DNA of 64,000 nucleotides from an uncultured Eubacterium sp. (GTDB lineage: Bacteria > Bacillota > Clostridia > Lachnospirales > Lachnospiraceae): positions 7,656 to 71,655 of the forward strand of contig CAKRDZ010000017.1 in assembly GCA_934316845.1 (NCBI GenBank). The letters run 5' to 3'. The position numbers and the translations under genes are program-made. Below, piece by piece: positions 7,301 to 16,021 of the stretch (positions are counted from its first letter, which is position 1; each line of letters begins with the position of its first letter). The notes beneath the pieces were generated by a model. It was not told where the DNA came from. It made no database searches and saw only the letters and a list, made by a program, of their open reading frames with translations.

Positions 7301-8560
7301 TTAACGTATCAGATCCGCTGGTTTATTTTTTGTAATACAGATTATCGGTACAACGGATAAAGCAATTCCAAACAGTATAGTGATTAGAAATACCGGTGGA
7401 TAAGTTCGATAAAACATTATTTTATATAACGCATCTTTAAAAATTAAATTGCTTCCTCCATTTCCTATCGACCAAATCAGCAAGCCACCCCCTGCCAAGG
7501 CCACAAATAATGAGCCTAGGATCTGCAAACTTGTTTTAAAAAACTGTATTAGGATCAAATCCCGGACAGAGGCTCCATTAGAATAAAAAATTCCCATATC
7601 CTCCTTATCATTGAGAACATATAAAAACTGGTTTATCCAATAGATCACTCCAATTGTCACAAACGTAACAATCGCAAAAATAATACACATATTTCTTAAT
7701 GATTTGAACGGGATCAACGCAGAATACACCGAATCCTCCAGTCTGGAAACATTTATATATCCTTTGTATTTATAAAATATGTCTCCTAACAGTTCCTGCA
7801 TTTTTTCAAAATCCCCCTCATAGCGAAACTGCATGGATATTATATAGGTACTGTTTTCCTTTATATAGTCATCTGTATGATACACTCTTATAATGGCGTC
7901 ATCCAGGTTATTTTCCGCACTCAATTCAGATATCCTACCATTCCACACCTCTTTATTAGGAAGTTTCGAATTTTGTTCCAGTATTCCTTCGACAAAATAC
8001 TGCGTACCATCTATTTCTATTATCTTGCCAAGAAGTGAATCACCCCAAGCCTTTCCCAGATATAAAACCGGATAATTACTGTGGTTTTCTGCTTCTGTTT
8101 TTTGATAATGTAAATCAAATTCATCAAATACCGATGTCGTATAATACACAATTCCCAATCTTTCTTTTTTCAATTTACCATTACGCTGAATAATATTTTC
8201 CATTTTGTCATCCAGCTTTGTGATCATTGATGAATTGTCTTCATAATAAAAATCAATAAACTTACTTCCAAGTTTCTCTTTTATTTCCTGATAACTTTTC
8301 CAGCAATCTTCTTGATCATACTCTTTTCCTGTATATTGACCTCCATGTTGCAGACCAATAGATATCACACCGTATTTTTCAATATCATATTTGAAAAGTT
8401 CTTTAAAATCATCTTGATTAACTTCTATAATCTTTAGCATAAACACAGCTAATATAAGCAGAGTTACCGCAACACAATTTGCTAAAAAGAACAGAAGCCA
8501 TTGCCCAATTTTTTTTATCAATTCGTCAAAAGAAAACTTGACTAATTCCCGTATTTTCAT
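7301..8560 (-). CDS. FtsX/MacB-like ABC permease (second subunit)
   Basis: The 419-residue protein has one N-terminal helix (about residues 18-42), a large extracytoplasmic domain and three C-terminal helices. This is the MacB_PCD-FtsX topology. The segment NDKEDMGIFYSNGASVRDLILIQFF before the third helix is the usual FtsX coupling region. It follows the other permease after one nucleotide and precedes the ATPase by 24 nt. The two permeases are not obvious duplicates, so the exporter is probably a heterodimer. Confidence 0.82.
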   Translation of the reverse strand: MKIRELVKFSFDELIKKIGQWLLFFLANCVAVTLLILAVFMLKIIEVNQDDFKELFKYDIEKYGVISIGLQHGGQYTGKEYDQEDCWKSYQEIKEKLGSKFIDFYYEDNSSMITKLDDKMENIIQRNGKLKKERLGIVYYTTSVFDEFDLHYQKTEAENHSNYPVLYLGKAWGDSLLGKIIEIDGTQYFVEGILEQNSKLPNKEVWNGRISELSAENNLDDAIIRVYHTDDYIKENSTYIISMQFRYEGDFEKMQELLGDIFYKYKGYINVSRLEDSVYSALIPFKSLRNMCIIFAIVTFVTIGVIYWINQFLYVLNDKEDMGIFYSNGASVRDLILIQFFKTSLQILGSLFVALAGGGLLIWSIGNGGSNLIFKDALYKIMFYRTYPPVFLITILFGIALSVVPIICITKNKPADLIR

Positions 8561-8561
8561 C

Positions 8562-9725
8562 CTACCTCTCCTTTATTCCATCTGCTGATGCTGTCTTTTC
8601 TGCATAATGAATTACAAATAGAATTGCAATCAAAACAATAACACAAACGAGAAAACCACAATATGCATACGCCTCTCTAATGTAATTCCAGACTACTTTT
8701 TGAGTTCCAAAATTATACCATAAAATAATAGTTAACGTGGCGAGTGCTGCTCCTGCTATTACAGCAAGAAGATATTGTTTTGCAAATTCCCCTGCCAATC
8801 GTTGTGTAGAATAGCCATATGTTTTCATGATTACAATATCTTTTCGTTTCCTTGAGAACCACACAACATCAAGACTGATCAAATTAATCAAGGAAAAGAT
8901 TGTAAGACCAATGAATATTTTATCTGTCAGTTTTCCTAAAGTCTGATCTACACTTCTGCTTGATTCCTCGACAACCGGATCCTGAATCTGTACATCACGG
9001 TTAAGTTTTTCCAAATCCCTTTGTAGCAGTTTCCAATCCATATCCGGAAAACCTTCTGCATTGGTTCCAAACTCTATATATGTATAATCCATTGCATTTC
9101 CCAGTGCATTCACAATTTCTTCTTTAATCGCAGGATTCTGAATTGCATTTACCAGTACGATCCGATTATCATCATGAAGGGTTTTATTTTCTAGTACTCC
9201 GGCAACTTTTATATTCTGTGCATTTATACTTATTTTTCCTTTTTTTACCATGTATAGACTTTCTTCTCCAACAAATGCGTATGCATCACTATCCCCTGAA
9301 TACTCATAGTATTTTTTTGTAATTTTCTCACAAACATCTTCTGCATGATTCAAATATATTTTTACCTTTTGCTGCTTGCCTGACATTCCGGTATTACAAT
9401 CAATTTCCATACTTATATTCAAATTTTTTTTGCCACAAAGATTCTCTATTATTTTTTCTACTTCACTTTTTGCAGGTGTATGATCAACAAACTTATCTAT
9501 TTCATACTCGCCGCCATCCTCATCTATTATCATTTCACTTTCTGCCACCTCTTCATTTCCGACTAAAACAACCTCTTTTTCCTGCCGGTAATGAAATGTC
9601 ATCTCTCCCTCATCATGTACGGATAAATAAAAGACCACTCCAAAGATAAAAAATGCCAATGTCATAGCAATTGAAACAATTAATAAAGCAATAGACTTGT
9701 CGTGAATCATACATTTGTATCTCAT
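8562..9725 (-). CDS. FtsX/MacB-like ABC permease (first subunit)
   Basis: The 387-residue protein has the same 1 + 3 helix topology: helix 1 at about residues 11-34, an acidic extracytoplasmic domain, and helices near 273-293, 320-340 and 358-378. The cytosolic motif SRKRKDIVIMKTYGYSTQRL resembles the FtsX coupling helix. It is the first gene of the operon and sits behind a leader of about 180 nt with a strong promoter. The substrate is not recognisable from the sequence. Confidence 0.78.
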   Translation of the reverse strand: MRYKCMIHDKSIALLIVSIAMTLAFFIFGVVFYLSVHDEGEMTFHYRQEKEVVLVGNEEVAESEMIIDEDGGEYEIDKFVDHTPAKSEVEKIIENLCGKKNLNISMEIDCNTGMSGKQQKVKIYLNHAEDVCEKITKKYYEYSGDSDAYAFVGEESLYMVKKGKISINAQNIKVAGVLENKTLHDDNRIVLVNAIQNPAIKEEIVNALGNAMDYTYIEFGTNAEGFPDMDWKLLQRDLEKLNRDVQIQDPVVEESSRSVDQTLGKLTDKIFIGLTIFSLINLISLDVVWFSRKRKDIVIMKTYGYSTQRLAGEFAKQYLLAVIAGAALATLTIILWYNFGTQKVVWNYIREAYAYCGFLVCVIVLIAILFVIHYAEKTASADGIKER

Positions 9726-9746
9726 TATGGAATCCCCTCTTTATGA

Positions 9747-9942
9747 TGGAGTTAGGAAGTATGACTTCTCCCTAACCCCATTTTATTTTGTTTTACTTAA
9801 TTTATTTTAGCTTTGATTCTTATAATTTCTGTTGAATGATCCTCAATAATTTGATAATTTTCTTCTTATTTTTAATTAGTGTAAAATATGCGCATAAAAA
9901 CTACACTATTGTTAGTATAATGAATTAGGAAAAATTTGTCAA
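9747..9942 (-). promoter_or_regulatory. Promoter and long leader of the ABC exporter operon
   Basis: On the minus strand a consensus TTGACA (9937-9942) lies 17 nt from TATACT (9914-9919). The resulting leader of about 180 nt contains an inverted repeat at about 9747-9780 (GTTAGGGAGAAGT and ACTTCCTAAC arms) close to the first gene. On the plus strand this hairpin is followed by a T-rich run, so it might instead terminate transcription coming the other way. I found no convincing small peptide gene in the 9726-10154 gap. Confidence 0.62.
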
Positions 9943-10092
9943 TACACTTGTTATTTTTTTCCATTTTTTAAACTCCACTAATATGATTTTCTTTTTACCT
10001 TTTTCATATTTATTTAGTCCAAGAATTTCTTAGAGTAAAAACACCTTCAAATACTCAATTCGCCTAAATCATTGCAAAGCCTTTTTCCCGAC

Positions 10093-10122
10093 TTGAAAAT
10101 ACCATGCCAACTATGATACAAT
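10093..10122 (+). promoter_or_regulatory. SigA-type promoter of the DUF2207 gene
   Basis: TTGAAA (10093-10098) and TACAAT (10117-10122) are spaced by 18 nt, followed by an AAGGGGG ribosome site and the ATG at 10155. Confidence 0.6.
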
Positions 10123-10154
10123 GAGTTTAAACTACAATATCAAGGGGGTTTACA

Positions 10155-12095
10155 ATGAAGAAAACATGTTTTGCAGCTATTTTCCTTTTGGGACTGCTTT
10201 TGTTGTCGTGCGGTTTCTTTTCAAATGTCTCTTTCGCCGCAGACGACAATTCCATCGAGCGGATCGATATGGACGTTTCAATCGATGCAGACGGAACTGC
10301 CCATATCAAAGAAATCTGGACCGCATCCGTCTACCAGGGCACCGAGGGATACCGGCCGTATGGCAATCTGTATTCCAGTAAGATTACAGACTTTTCAGTC
10401 AGCGACGACCTTGGCAACCATTATGAATTACAGAAGAACTGGGATACCAGCGATACCTTTCACCGGAAATCGGGAAAATGCGGGATCGTTTATAACGGCG
10501 ATACCCTCGAACTTTGCTGGGGAATCACAGAATACGGCAGGCGAACTTACACGCTTACATACAATATTACCAACATCATCAACCAATATGATGATGCACA
10601 GGGACTTTATTTTAGTTTCATTCCGGAGCAGATGAAGCAAAATCCGGGCAGCGTCTCCGTCTACATTCACACAAATATGCTGAAATTAAACGAGAGTAAC
10701 GCAAAAATCTGGGCTTACGGTTATCCGAACGGCACAATCACTTTTGAAAATGGCGGTGTCCGCATGGATTCCGGCGGTTCGCTTCCTTCCTCACATTATA
10801 TGACGGCTTTGATCCAATTTCCGGACCGCACCTTTTCTACAGCAGTAGAGAGGGGAGGCTCTTTTGATGACGTCCACGAACAGGCGGAAAAAGATGCCAT
10901 CACTCCCGCTACGATCCGGTTTTATGATTATCTGATCTTTGCCATTCCTTTTGTACTTTTGATCGTGGCTTTCCTGATCTGGTTTATCTGGGGTCACGAT
11001 GACAAGCCGGTCGATGTTACGGAATTCTACCCTCCGGACGACCACAACAGCGCCGAGATTGCTCTTCTCTATAAAGGAAAGGTCAGCAATGAAGATCTGA
11101 CTTCCATGATCGTCTATCTCGCTTCGAAGGGATATCTTTCGATTGAAGACAGGACGGAAGACCTACTTGGAGGACTGGTAAAAACACATGATTTTGTATT
11201 AAAGAAGGAAAAAGATTATGACGGTATCAATTCGATCGAGCAGCACTTTTTCGATGGGTTATTTGCCGGACGGACGCTGGTATCGAAAAGTATACTGACC
11301 AATAAATTTTACCGTGTTTTAGGTGATATTGCAGATGATATGAACAGCAAAGACAATCAGAAGATCATCTTTGAAGCCTCTTCCTTATCAAAGAGACTTC
11401 CTATGACCCTTATGATCATTGTGTGTCTGCTTTGCGGGCTGGTGCGCTCACTTTATGCTGCAGAAGGAGAGCTTTCCACTGCTTTCTTTTTAAGCTTGTT
11501 CCCTCTGACAGCCCTTCTTGTGCTGACGCAGCTTCCTGCTAAACCGGGCATCAGCAACAAAATATTTTTGATCGTATGGAGCCTCCTTTTCGGACTGAGT
11601 TCCATCATCACGTCGTTAGTTAAATTGGCTCACACGGCACCGTTTTTCCTGCAGATGCTTGTCTTTTCCGTTCTTTGTTCCTTTGGCATGGCAGTCTTCC
11701 GCTATCTCGTGCCAAAACGTACTCCGTACGGGACAGAGATGTTAGGCCGCATCCGCGGATTCAAACATTTTTTGGAAATTGCCGACAAAGACCGTCTGGA
11801 AATGTTAGTGCAGGAAAATCCTTCGTATTTTTACGATATTCTTCCCTACACCTATATATTGGGTGTCTCAGACAAGTGGATTGATAAATTTGAAGATATC
11901 GCTGTCGAACCGGCACATTGGTATCACGGAAGCAACATCTACTCGACACGCGCCTTTGCCTCATCGCTTAACTCGACGATGTCCTCTGCCCGTACGGCCA
12001 TGACTTCCTCGCCTTCCAAAGGCGGTGGCGGGCGAAGTTCTTCCGGCGGCGGTGGTGGTGCCGGCGGCCATTCTTCCGGCGGTGGATTTCGATAA
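10155..12095 (+). CDS. DUF2207 membrane protein
   Basis: The 646-residue protein has a signal peptide (residues 1-29, cleavage after FAA). An extracellular beta-rich DUF2207 domain follows (SIERIDMDVSIDADGTAHI, TEGYRPYGN). There is one helix near residues 255-278, a cytosolic region, then four hydrophobic segments between about 410 and 520. It ends in a Gly/Ser-rich low-complexity tail (KGGGGRSSSGGGGGAGGHSS). This layout is standard for DUF2207 proteins, whose molecular role is not established. It is monocistronic with its own promoter and a strong terminator. Confidence 0.85.
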   Translation: MKKTCFAAIFLLGLLLLSCGFFSNVSFAADDNSIERIDMDVSIDADGTAHIKEIWTASVYQGTEGYRPYGNLYSSKITDFSVSDDLGNHYELQKNWDTSDTFHRKSGKCGIVYNGDTLELCWGITEYGRRTYTLTYNITNIINQYDDAQGLYFSFIPEQMKQNPGSVSVYIHTNMLKLNESNAKIWAYGYPNGTITFENGGVRMDSGGSLPSSHYMTALIQFPDRTFSTAVERGGSFDDVHEQAEKDAITPATIRFYDYLIFAIPFVLLIVAFLIWFIWGHDDKPVDVTEFYPPDDHNSAEIALLYKGKVSNEDLTSMIVYLASKGYLSIEDRTEDLLGGLVKTHDFVLKKEKDYDGINSIEQHFFDGLFAGRTLVSKSILTNKFYRVLGDIADDMNSKDNQKIIFEASSLSKRLPMTLMIIVCLLCGLVRSLYAAEGELSTAFFLSLFPLTALLVLTQLPAKPGISNKIFLIVWSLLFGLSSIITSLVKLAHTAPFFLQMLVFSVLCSFGMAVFRYLVPKRTPYGTEMLGRIRGFKHFLEIADKDRLEMLVQENPSYFYDILPYTYILGVSDKWIDKFEDIAVEPAHWYHGSNIYSTRAFASSLNSTMSSARTAMTSSPSKGGGGRSSSGGGGGAGGHSSGGGFR

Positions 12096-12286
12096 ACAAT
12101 GTATAAATCAAATAAAAAATCCATTTTTACAAAACGTTCACAATTTTTCGAAATTTTGAACATCATTTATTCACATTTTAAGTATATACTAAGACCATAA
12201 GTTAAAGATAAACAACTTCAACTTATAAAACTTAATTTTGGCAGTTATCTTATTTTTGATATTTTTTCATAAAACTCCTCTTTCAG

Positions 12287-12314
12287 AAAAAGAACCGTGA
12301 CGGCGGTTCTTTTT
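12287..12314 (+). terminator. Terminator downstream of the DUF2207 gene
   Basis: Perfect 11-bp arms AAAAAGAACCG/CGGTTCTTTTT enclose a 6-nt loop, with a T run on the plus strand. Confidence 0.85.
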
Positions 12315-12331
12315 CACGTTTATGGAACTTA

Positions 12332-12361
12332 AAAATGCTCCGCGGTTACACGGAGCATTTT
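12332..12361 (-). terminator. Terminator of the nadBC operon
   Basis: Perfect 11-bp arms AAAATGCTCCG/CGGAGCATTTT enclose an 8-nt loop. On the minus strand a T run follows, about 20 nt after the nadC stop. Confidence 0.85.
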
Positions 12362-12380
12362 GCTGTCTCATCATTCAAAC

Positions 12381-13235
12381 TTATTCTACCGGATGAAGAT
12401 TTTTCAAAGAAATATCCAGGATCGGAGCAGAATGTGTCAAAGCGCCGCTGGAGATATAATCCACACCAATCTTTGTAAGACGGTCAACATTTTCTCTCGT
12501 AACATTTCCTGAGCACTCTGTCTCTGCACGTCCATCGATGATCTCGATCGCCTTTATCATATCTTCCGGTGTCATATTGTCAAGCATGATAATATCTGCG
12601 CCGGCTTCTACGGCCTCTTTTACCATGTCAAGATTTTCCACTTCAATCTCAATCTTTCTTACAAACGGAGCATATTCTTTTGCCATCCGGATCGCCTTTG
12701 TGACGCTTCCGGCTGCTCCGATGTGATTGTCTTTCAAAAGCACGCCATCGGAAAGGTTATAACGGTGGTTGTATCCGCCGCCGACCTTTACGGCATATTT
12801 TTCAAACACACGCATATTCGGTGTTGTCTTTCTCGTATCCAGAAGTTTTGTCTTGGTTCCCTCGAAAAGCCGGGCGATTGATTTTGTATACGTAGCAATT
12901 CCGCTCATGCGCTGCAAATAGTTCAGTGCCACACGCTCTCCGGAAAGAAGCACACGGATGTCGCCGGTCAGCACTGCCATCTTCTGGCCGTTTTTCACTT
13001 CTTCACCGTCTTTACAGAAAAAAGTAATTTCGGTCGAAGGATCCAGCAGGGCAAATACGCGCGCAAATACATCAAGTCCGGCGATGACACCATCCTGCTT
13101 ACAGATCAATTCCACTCTTCCTAACTTTTTCTCCGGCATTACGGCATTCGTCGTAATGTCTTCACTTGTAATATCTTCACGCAGTGCCTGTAAGATCAGT
13201 TCATCTGCGTTTAACTGCATCGTTATCTGGTTCAT
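12381..13235 (-). CDS. nadC: Quinolinate phosphoribosyltransferase (decarboxylating)
   Basis: The 284-residue enzyme converts quinolinate and PRPP to nicotinate mononucleotide in de novo NAD synthesis. The family motif LLDTRKTTPNMR, the KVGGGYNHRYNLSDGVLLKDN block and the C-terminal VDYISSGALTHS phosphate-binding segment are all present, and the length is normal. The start overlaps the nadB stop by 4 nt, so the two are translationally coupled. Confidence 0.95.
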   Translation of the reverse strand: MNQITMQLNADELILQALREDITSEDITTNAVMPEKKLGRVELICKQDGVIAGLDVFARVFALLDPSTEITFFCKDGEEVKNGQKMAVLTGDIRVLLSGERVALNYLQRMSGIATYTKSIARLFEGTKTKLLDTRKTTPNMRVFEKYAVKVGGGYNHRYNLSDGVLLKDNHIGAAGSVTKAIRMAKEYAPFVRKIEIEVENLDMVKEAVEAGADIIMLDNMTPEDMIKAIEIIDGRAETECSGNVTRENVDRLTKIGVDYISSGALTHSAPILDISLKNLHPVE

Positions 13236-14557
13236 TCTCTTTCTCCTTTTCTCGCTTCTTTTACTCGCTTGATCTCATTCAATACGAGTTGTTTATATTT
13301 TTCACGAAGTTTATCAAGATCTTCGTATTTTTTCAAATCTATCTCCGGCAGGTTCTCTTCGCAGGTCGTTCCCGGATCTTCTGCAATGCTCTTTGCAGCG
13401 CGTCCGGCAAATACAAGGCTTTCCAAAAGGGAATTACTTGCCAGACGGTTTGCTCCGTGAACACCGTTACAGCTTGTCTCGCCAATCGCATATAAATGTT
13501 CTGCCGATGTCCTGCTCTTTTCAGAATCGACCCAGATACCGCCCATAAAATAGTGCTGTGCAGGCACGACCGGAATCGGATCCTTGGTCACATCGTAGCC
13601 TTCTTCAAGGCAGCGCCGGTATATATTAGGAAAATGTCCTTTGATCTCTTCCTCGTCAATCGGCTCCAGACTCAGACGGACATAAGGCATGTCGTCTTTT
13701 TCCATCTGGGCATATACTTCTTTTGTCAAAAGATCTCTTGGCAAAAGTTCGTTGACAAAACGATTTCCATTTTTATCCAGCAGCACAGCCCCCTCACCGC
13801 GGACTGACTCCGAGATTAAGAAACGTCGTCCCGGCTTTTTCGAGTACAATGTCGTCGGATGGATCTGTATGTAGTCAATATTTTCCAATTTAATTCCATG
13901 AGATAACGCAATTGCCAAAGCATCTCCCGTTAAATGACGAAAATTCGTCGAATGTTCATAAAGACCGCCCAGACCGCCGCAGGCAAGCACAGTATCTCCG
14001 GCTTCAATCACTTGTTTTCGGTCTTCCTTATCAACGGTAACCGCGCCCTTGCAGGTCGTCCCATCGGTGAGCAGATCGATCATTGTCGTGTATTCGATCA
14101 GCTTCACATTTTCACATTTTTTAACCGCTGCAAGCAATTTACTCGTAATCTCTTTCCCCGTAATATCTTCATGAAAAACGATGCGGTGCGTCGAATGACC
14201 ACCCTCTCTTGTATACAGGAGTTTTCCGTTTTCCTGCTCAAATTCCACTCCATATCTGATCAATTCTTTCACAATATCCTGCGAAGAACGGATCATGATA
14301 TCGACAGATTCTTTTCGATTTTTATAATGGCCGGCGCGCATCGTATCCTCAAAATAACGGTCATAGTCCTCTTCCGATTTGAGCACACACATCCCGCCCT
14401 GCGCCAAAAAAGAATCGCTGCTTTCGGCATCTTCCTTTGTAATGATGACAATCTGTTTTTCTTTCGGAAGTTTCAGCGCACAATACAATCCTGCTGCCCC
14501 GCTTCCCACAATCAGAATATCTGTTTTTATGTTTTTTGCATTCTTGAGTTCTGTCAT
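13232..14557 (-). CDS. nadB: L-aspartate oxidase
   Basis: The 441-residue flavoenzyme oxidises aspartate to iminoaspartate, the substrate of NadA. It has the FAD-binding motif LIVGSGAAGLYCALKLPKEK, the flavin-covering EGGHSTHRIV segment and the signature SCNGVHGANRLASNSLLE. It is shorter than the Escherichia coli type (about 540 residues) because the C-terminal helical domain is reduced, which is common in clostridial forms. No nadA is next to it. A long perfect inverted repeat lies in its leader. Confidence 0.94.
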   Translation of the reverse strand: MTELKNAKNIKTDILIVGSGAAGLYCALKLPKEKQIVIITKEDAESSDSFLAQGGMCVLKSEEDYDRYFEDTMRAGHYKNRKESVDIMIRSSQDIVKELIRYGVEFEQENGKLLYTREGGHSTHRIVFHEDITGKEITSKLLAAVKKCENVKLIEYTTMIDLLTDGTTCKGAVTVDKEDRKQVIEAGDTVLACGGLGGLYEHSTNFRHLTGDALAIALSHGIKLENIDYIQIHPTTLYSKKPGRRFLISESVRGEGAVLLDKNGNRFVNELLPRDLLTKEVYAQMEKDDMPYVRLSLEPIDEEEIKGHFPNIYRRCLEEGYDVTKDPIPVVPAQHYFMGGIWVDSEKSRTSAEHLYAIGETSCNGVHGANRLASNSLLESLVFAGRAAKSIAEDPGTTCEENLPEIDLKKYEDLDKLREKYKQLVLNEIKRVKEARKGERE

Positions 14558-14597
14558 CTGAAAACCTCATTTCTGCATCATTCCTGATACTAATATG

Positions 14598-14672
14598 AAA
14601 AATAGCGTCAGATGAAATAGTCTCAAATGACGCTATTTTTTTTATATTATCATAAATCAAAGCATATGACAA
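14598..14672 (-). promoter_or_regulatory. Hairpin between xylanase and nadB, possible attenuator, with weak promoter
   Basis: Perfect 13-bp arms AAAAATAGCGTCA (14598-14610) and TGACGCTATTTTT (14628-14640) surround a 17-nt loop. It could be the xylanase terminator, because it follows that gene on the minus strand. A possible nadB promoter (TTGTCA 14667-14672, TAATAT 14644-14649) lies before the hairpin, and I see none between the hairpin and nadB. If that promoter is used, the hairpin sits in the nadB leader and could attenuate it. Confidence 0.55.
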
Positions 14673-14680
14673 GCCGAAAA

Positions 14681-15868
14681 TTATTTTCCTGCTGTCTTTC
14701 CTGCTTCTAAAATACTATCATAACACGGTTTCTTTTCCATGTCATCGGTAAACAAAAGCGGATAACTCGTCTCACCTTTCATTCCACTCAGCCAGGATTC
14801 CCCGTCCTTCAATCCCCAGAAAGTAACCGACGTAATATTTGCCGCGCCTTCCCTGTCCATCTTCGTGATCACATCAAAAAATTCTTTGTATCGATCGGCC
14901 TGTTTTTTCAGCCCTTCTTCGGAATCATCGGTATTGTGCATGTCAATTTCTGTCAATTGAATTTCGATTCCATCAATCGATGCATATTTTTCAAGAGCCG
15001 TCTGAAATAGATCAACCGATGGGAATTCCATATCCCAGTGGCTCTGCATCCCCACGCCGTCAAGCAGTCCGGCATCGTGAAGTTCTACTACCTTCGCATA
15101 CAAAAGATCCCGCTTCTGCGCCATATATTCGTTGTAGTCGTTAAGGAAAAGTTTGGTTCCCTCTTCCGCATATTTTCTTGCAAAAGTAAATGCATCTTTG
15201 ATATAGGTAAAATCGCCATATGTCTCATACCACATGCTTTCGGTGCGGTAATTTCCGTCGTCACCAACAGACTCATTAACCACATCCCAGGCATAGACAA
15301 CACCCGGATAATTTTCCTTACAATAAGTGAGAACCTGTTTGATATAACTCTCCATGCGCTTTTTCATCGTGGCTTTATCCACAAATCCTTTGGAAGGCTC
15401 ATATTTCTTGGAAAAGAACCATTCGGGCGTCTGACTGTGCCACACCAGAGTATGTCCACGAAGCGGAAGGCCCATTTCTTTCGCTGTTTCCAAGGCCTTT
15501 TTCAACGTCTCTTCCTTGATGACAGGCATACCGTCTTTGCTCTTTTCCGATGCTTCCCAGTCCAAAAGACTTTCCGGCTTCATCTCATTTTCCATCGTAA
15601 TGCTGTTAAAATTTTCCTTAAGTTTCTTCGCCCGGTCCGGATCACTCAGATATCCGGATGTCGTTGCCACACCCACTTTGAAATCGCCATCAAAAACTTC
15701 TCTCAATGTCGTCGCATTGCTTTTGGAATCTGCAATTGCGGACGCTGTAACTGCCGATGTGGTCGCCTGATTGTTGGTCTGCGTCTGTTCTGTCTGTCCG
15801 CACCCTGTCAGGCAGAACGCCAGCCCCAATGCAGCGCAGACACCCATACTCCATTTTCTAAGTTTCAT
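14681..15868 (-). CDS. GH10 endo-1,4-beta-xylanase lipoprotein
   Basis: The 395-residue protein has a lipoprotein signal peptide with lipobox LTGC (Cys 23), then a Ser/Thr/Ala linker and a single GH10 barrel. Family landmarks are HTLVWHSQTPEWF, DVVNES (the acid/base Glu) and IQLTEIDMH (the nucleophile Glu). It should cut xylan backbones at the cell surface. No carbohydrate-binding module is visible and no sugar transporter is adjacent, so it is a stand-alone enzyme here. It has a consensus promoter with a perfect inverted repeat in the leader. Confidence 0.95.
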   Translation of the reverse strand: MKLRKWSMGVCAALGLAFCLTGCGQTEQTQTNNQATTSAVTASAIADSKSNATTLREVFDGDFKVGVATTSGYLSDPDRAKKLKENFNSITMENEMKPESLLDWEASEKSKDGMPVIKEETLKKALETAKEMGLPLRGHTLVWHSQTPEWFFSKKYEPSKGFVDKATMKKRMESYIKQVLTYCKENYPGVVYAWDVVNESVGDDGNYRTESMWYETYGDFTYIKDAFTFARKYAEEGTKLFLNDYNEYMAQKRDLLYAKVVELHDAGLLDGVGMQSHWDMEFPSVDLFQTALEKYASIDGIEIQLTEIDMHNTDDSEEGLKKQADRYKEFFDVITKMDREGAANITSVTFWGLKDGESWLSGMKGETSYPLLFTDDMEKKPCYDSILEAGKTAGK

Positions 15869-15882
15869 AGATACCTCCTGAC

Positions 15883-15939
15883 TTCTGTTCTGTCAACAGA
15901 AATATTATATAGTATACCATGCCCCGTGTTTTTTTTCAA
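15883..15939 (-). promoter_or_regulatory. Xylanase promoter with inverted-repeat operator candidate
   Basis: On the minus strand TTGAAA (15934-15939) and TATACT (15911-15916) are spaced by 17 nt. Just downstream, 15883-15901 is a perfect inverted repeat TTCTGTT-N5-AACAGAA, placed between the promoter and the ribosome site. It is a likely repressor site, or less likely a 5' stabilising hairpin. Confidence 0.65.
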
Positions 15940-15945
15940 TCGTTC

Positions 15946-15974
15946 TTGCATATTTTTGTATTTATTGGTATAAT
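15946..15974 (+). promoter_or_regulatory. SigA-type promoter of trpS
   Basis: TTGCAT (15946-15951), a 17-nt spacer and TATAAT (15969-15974) lie about 50 bp before the trpS start. The leader is too short for a T-box. Confidence 0.75.
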
Positions 15975-16021
15975 ATTTTTTGCATATTGTAGATAGAGGA
16001 AATGCAGGAAAGGATATTATT

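Noticed and set aside
15975..16021. T-box upstream of trpS
   Set aside because: The promoter lies about 50 bp from the start, leaving no room for a T-box.
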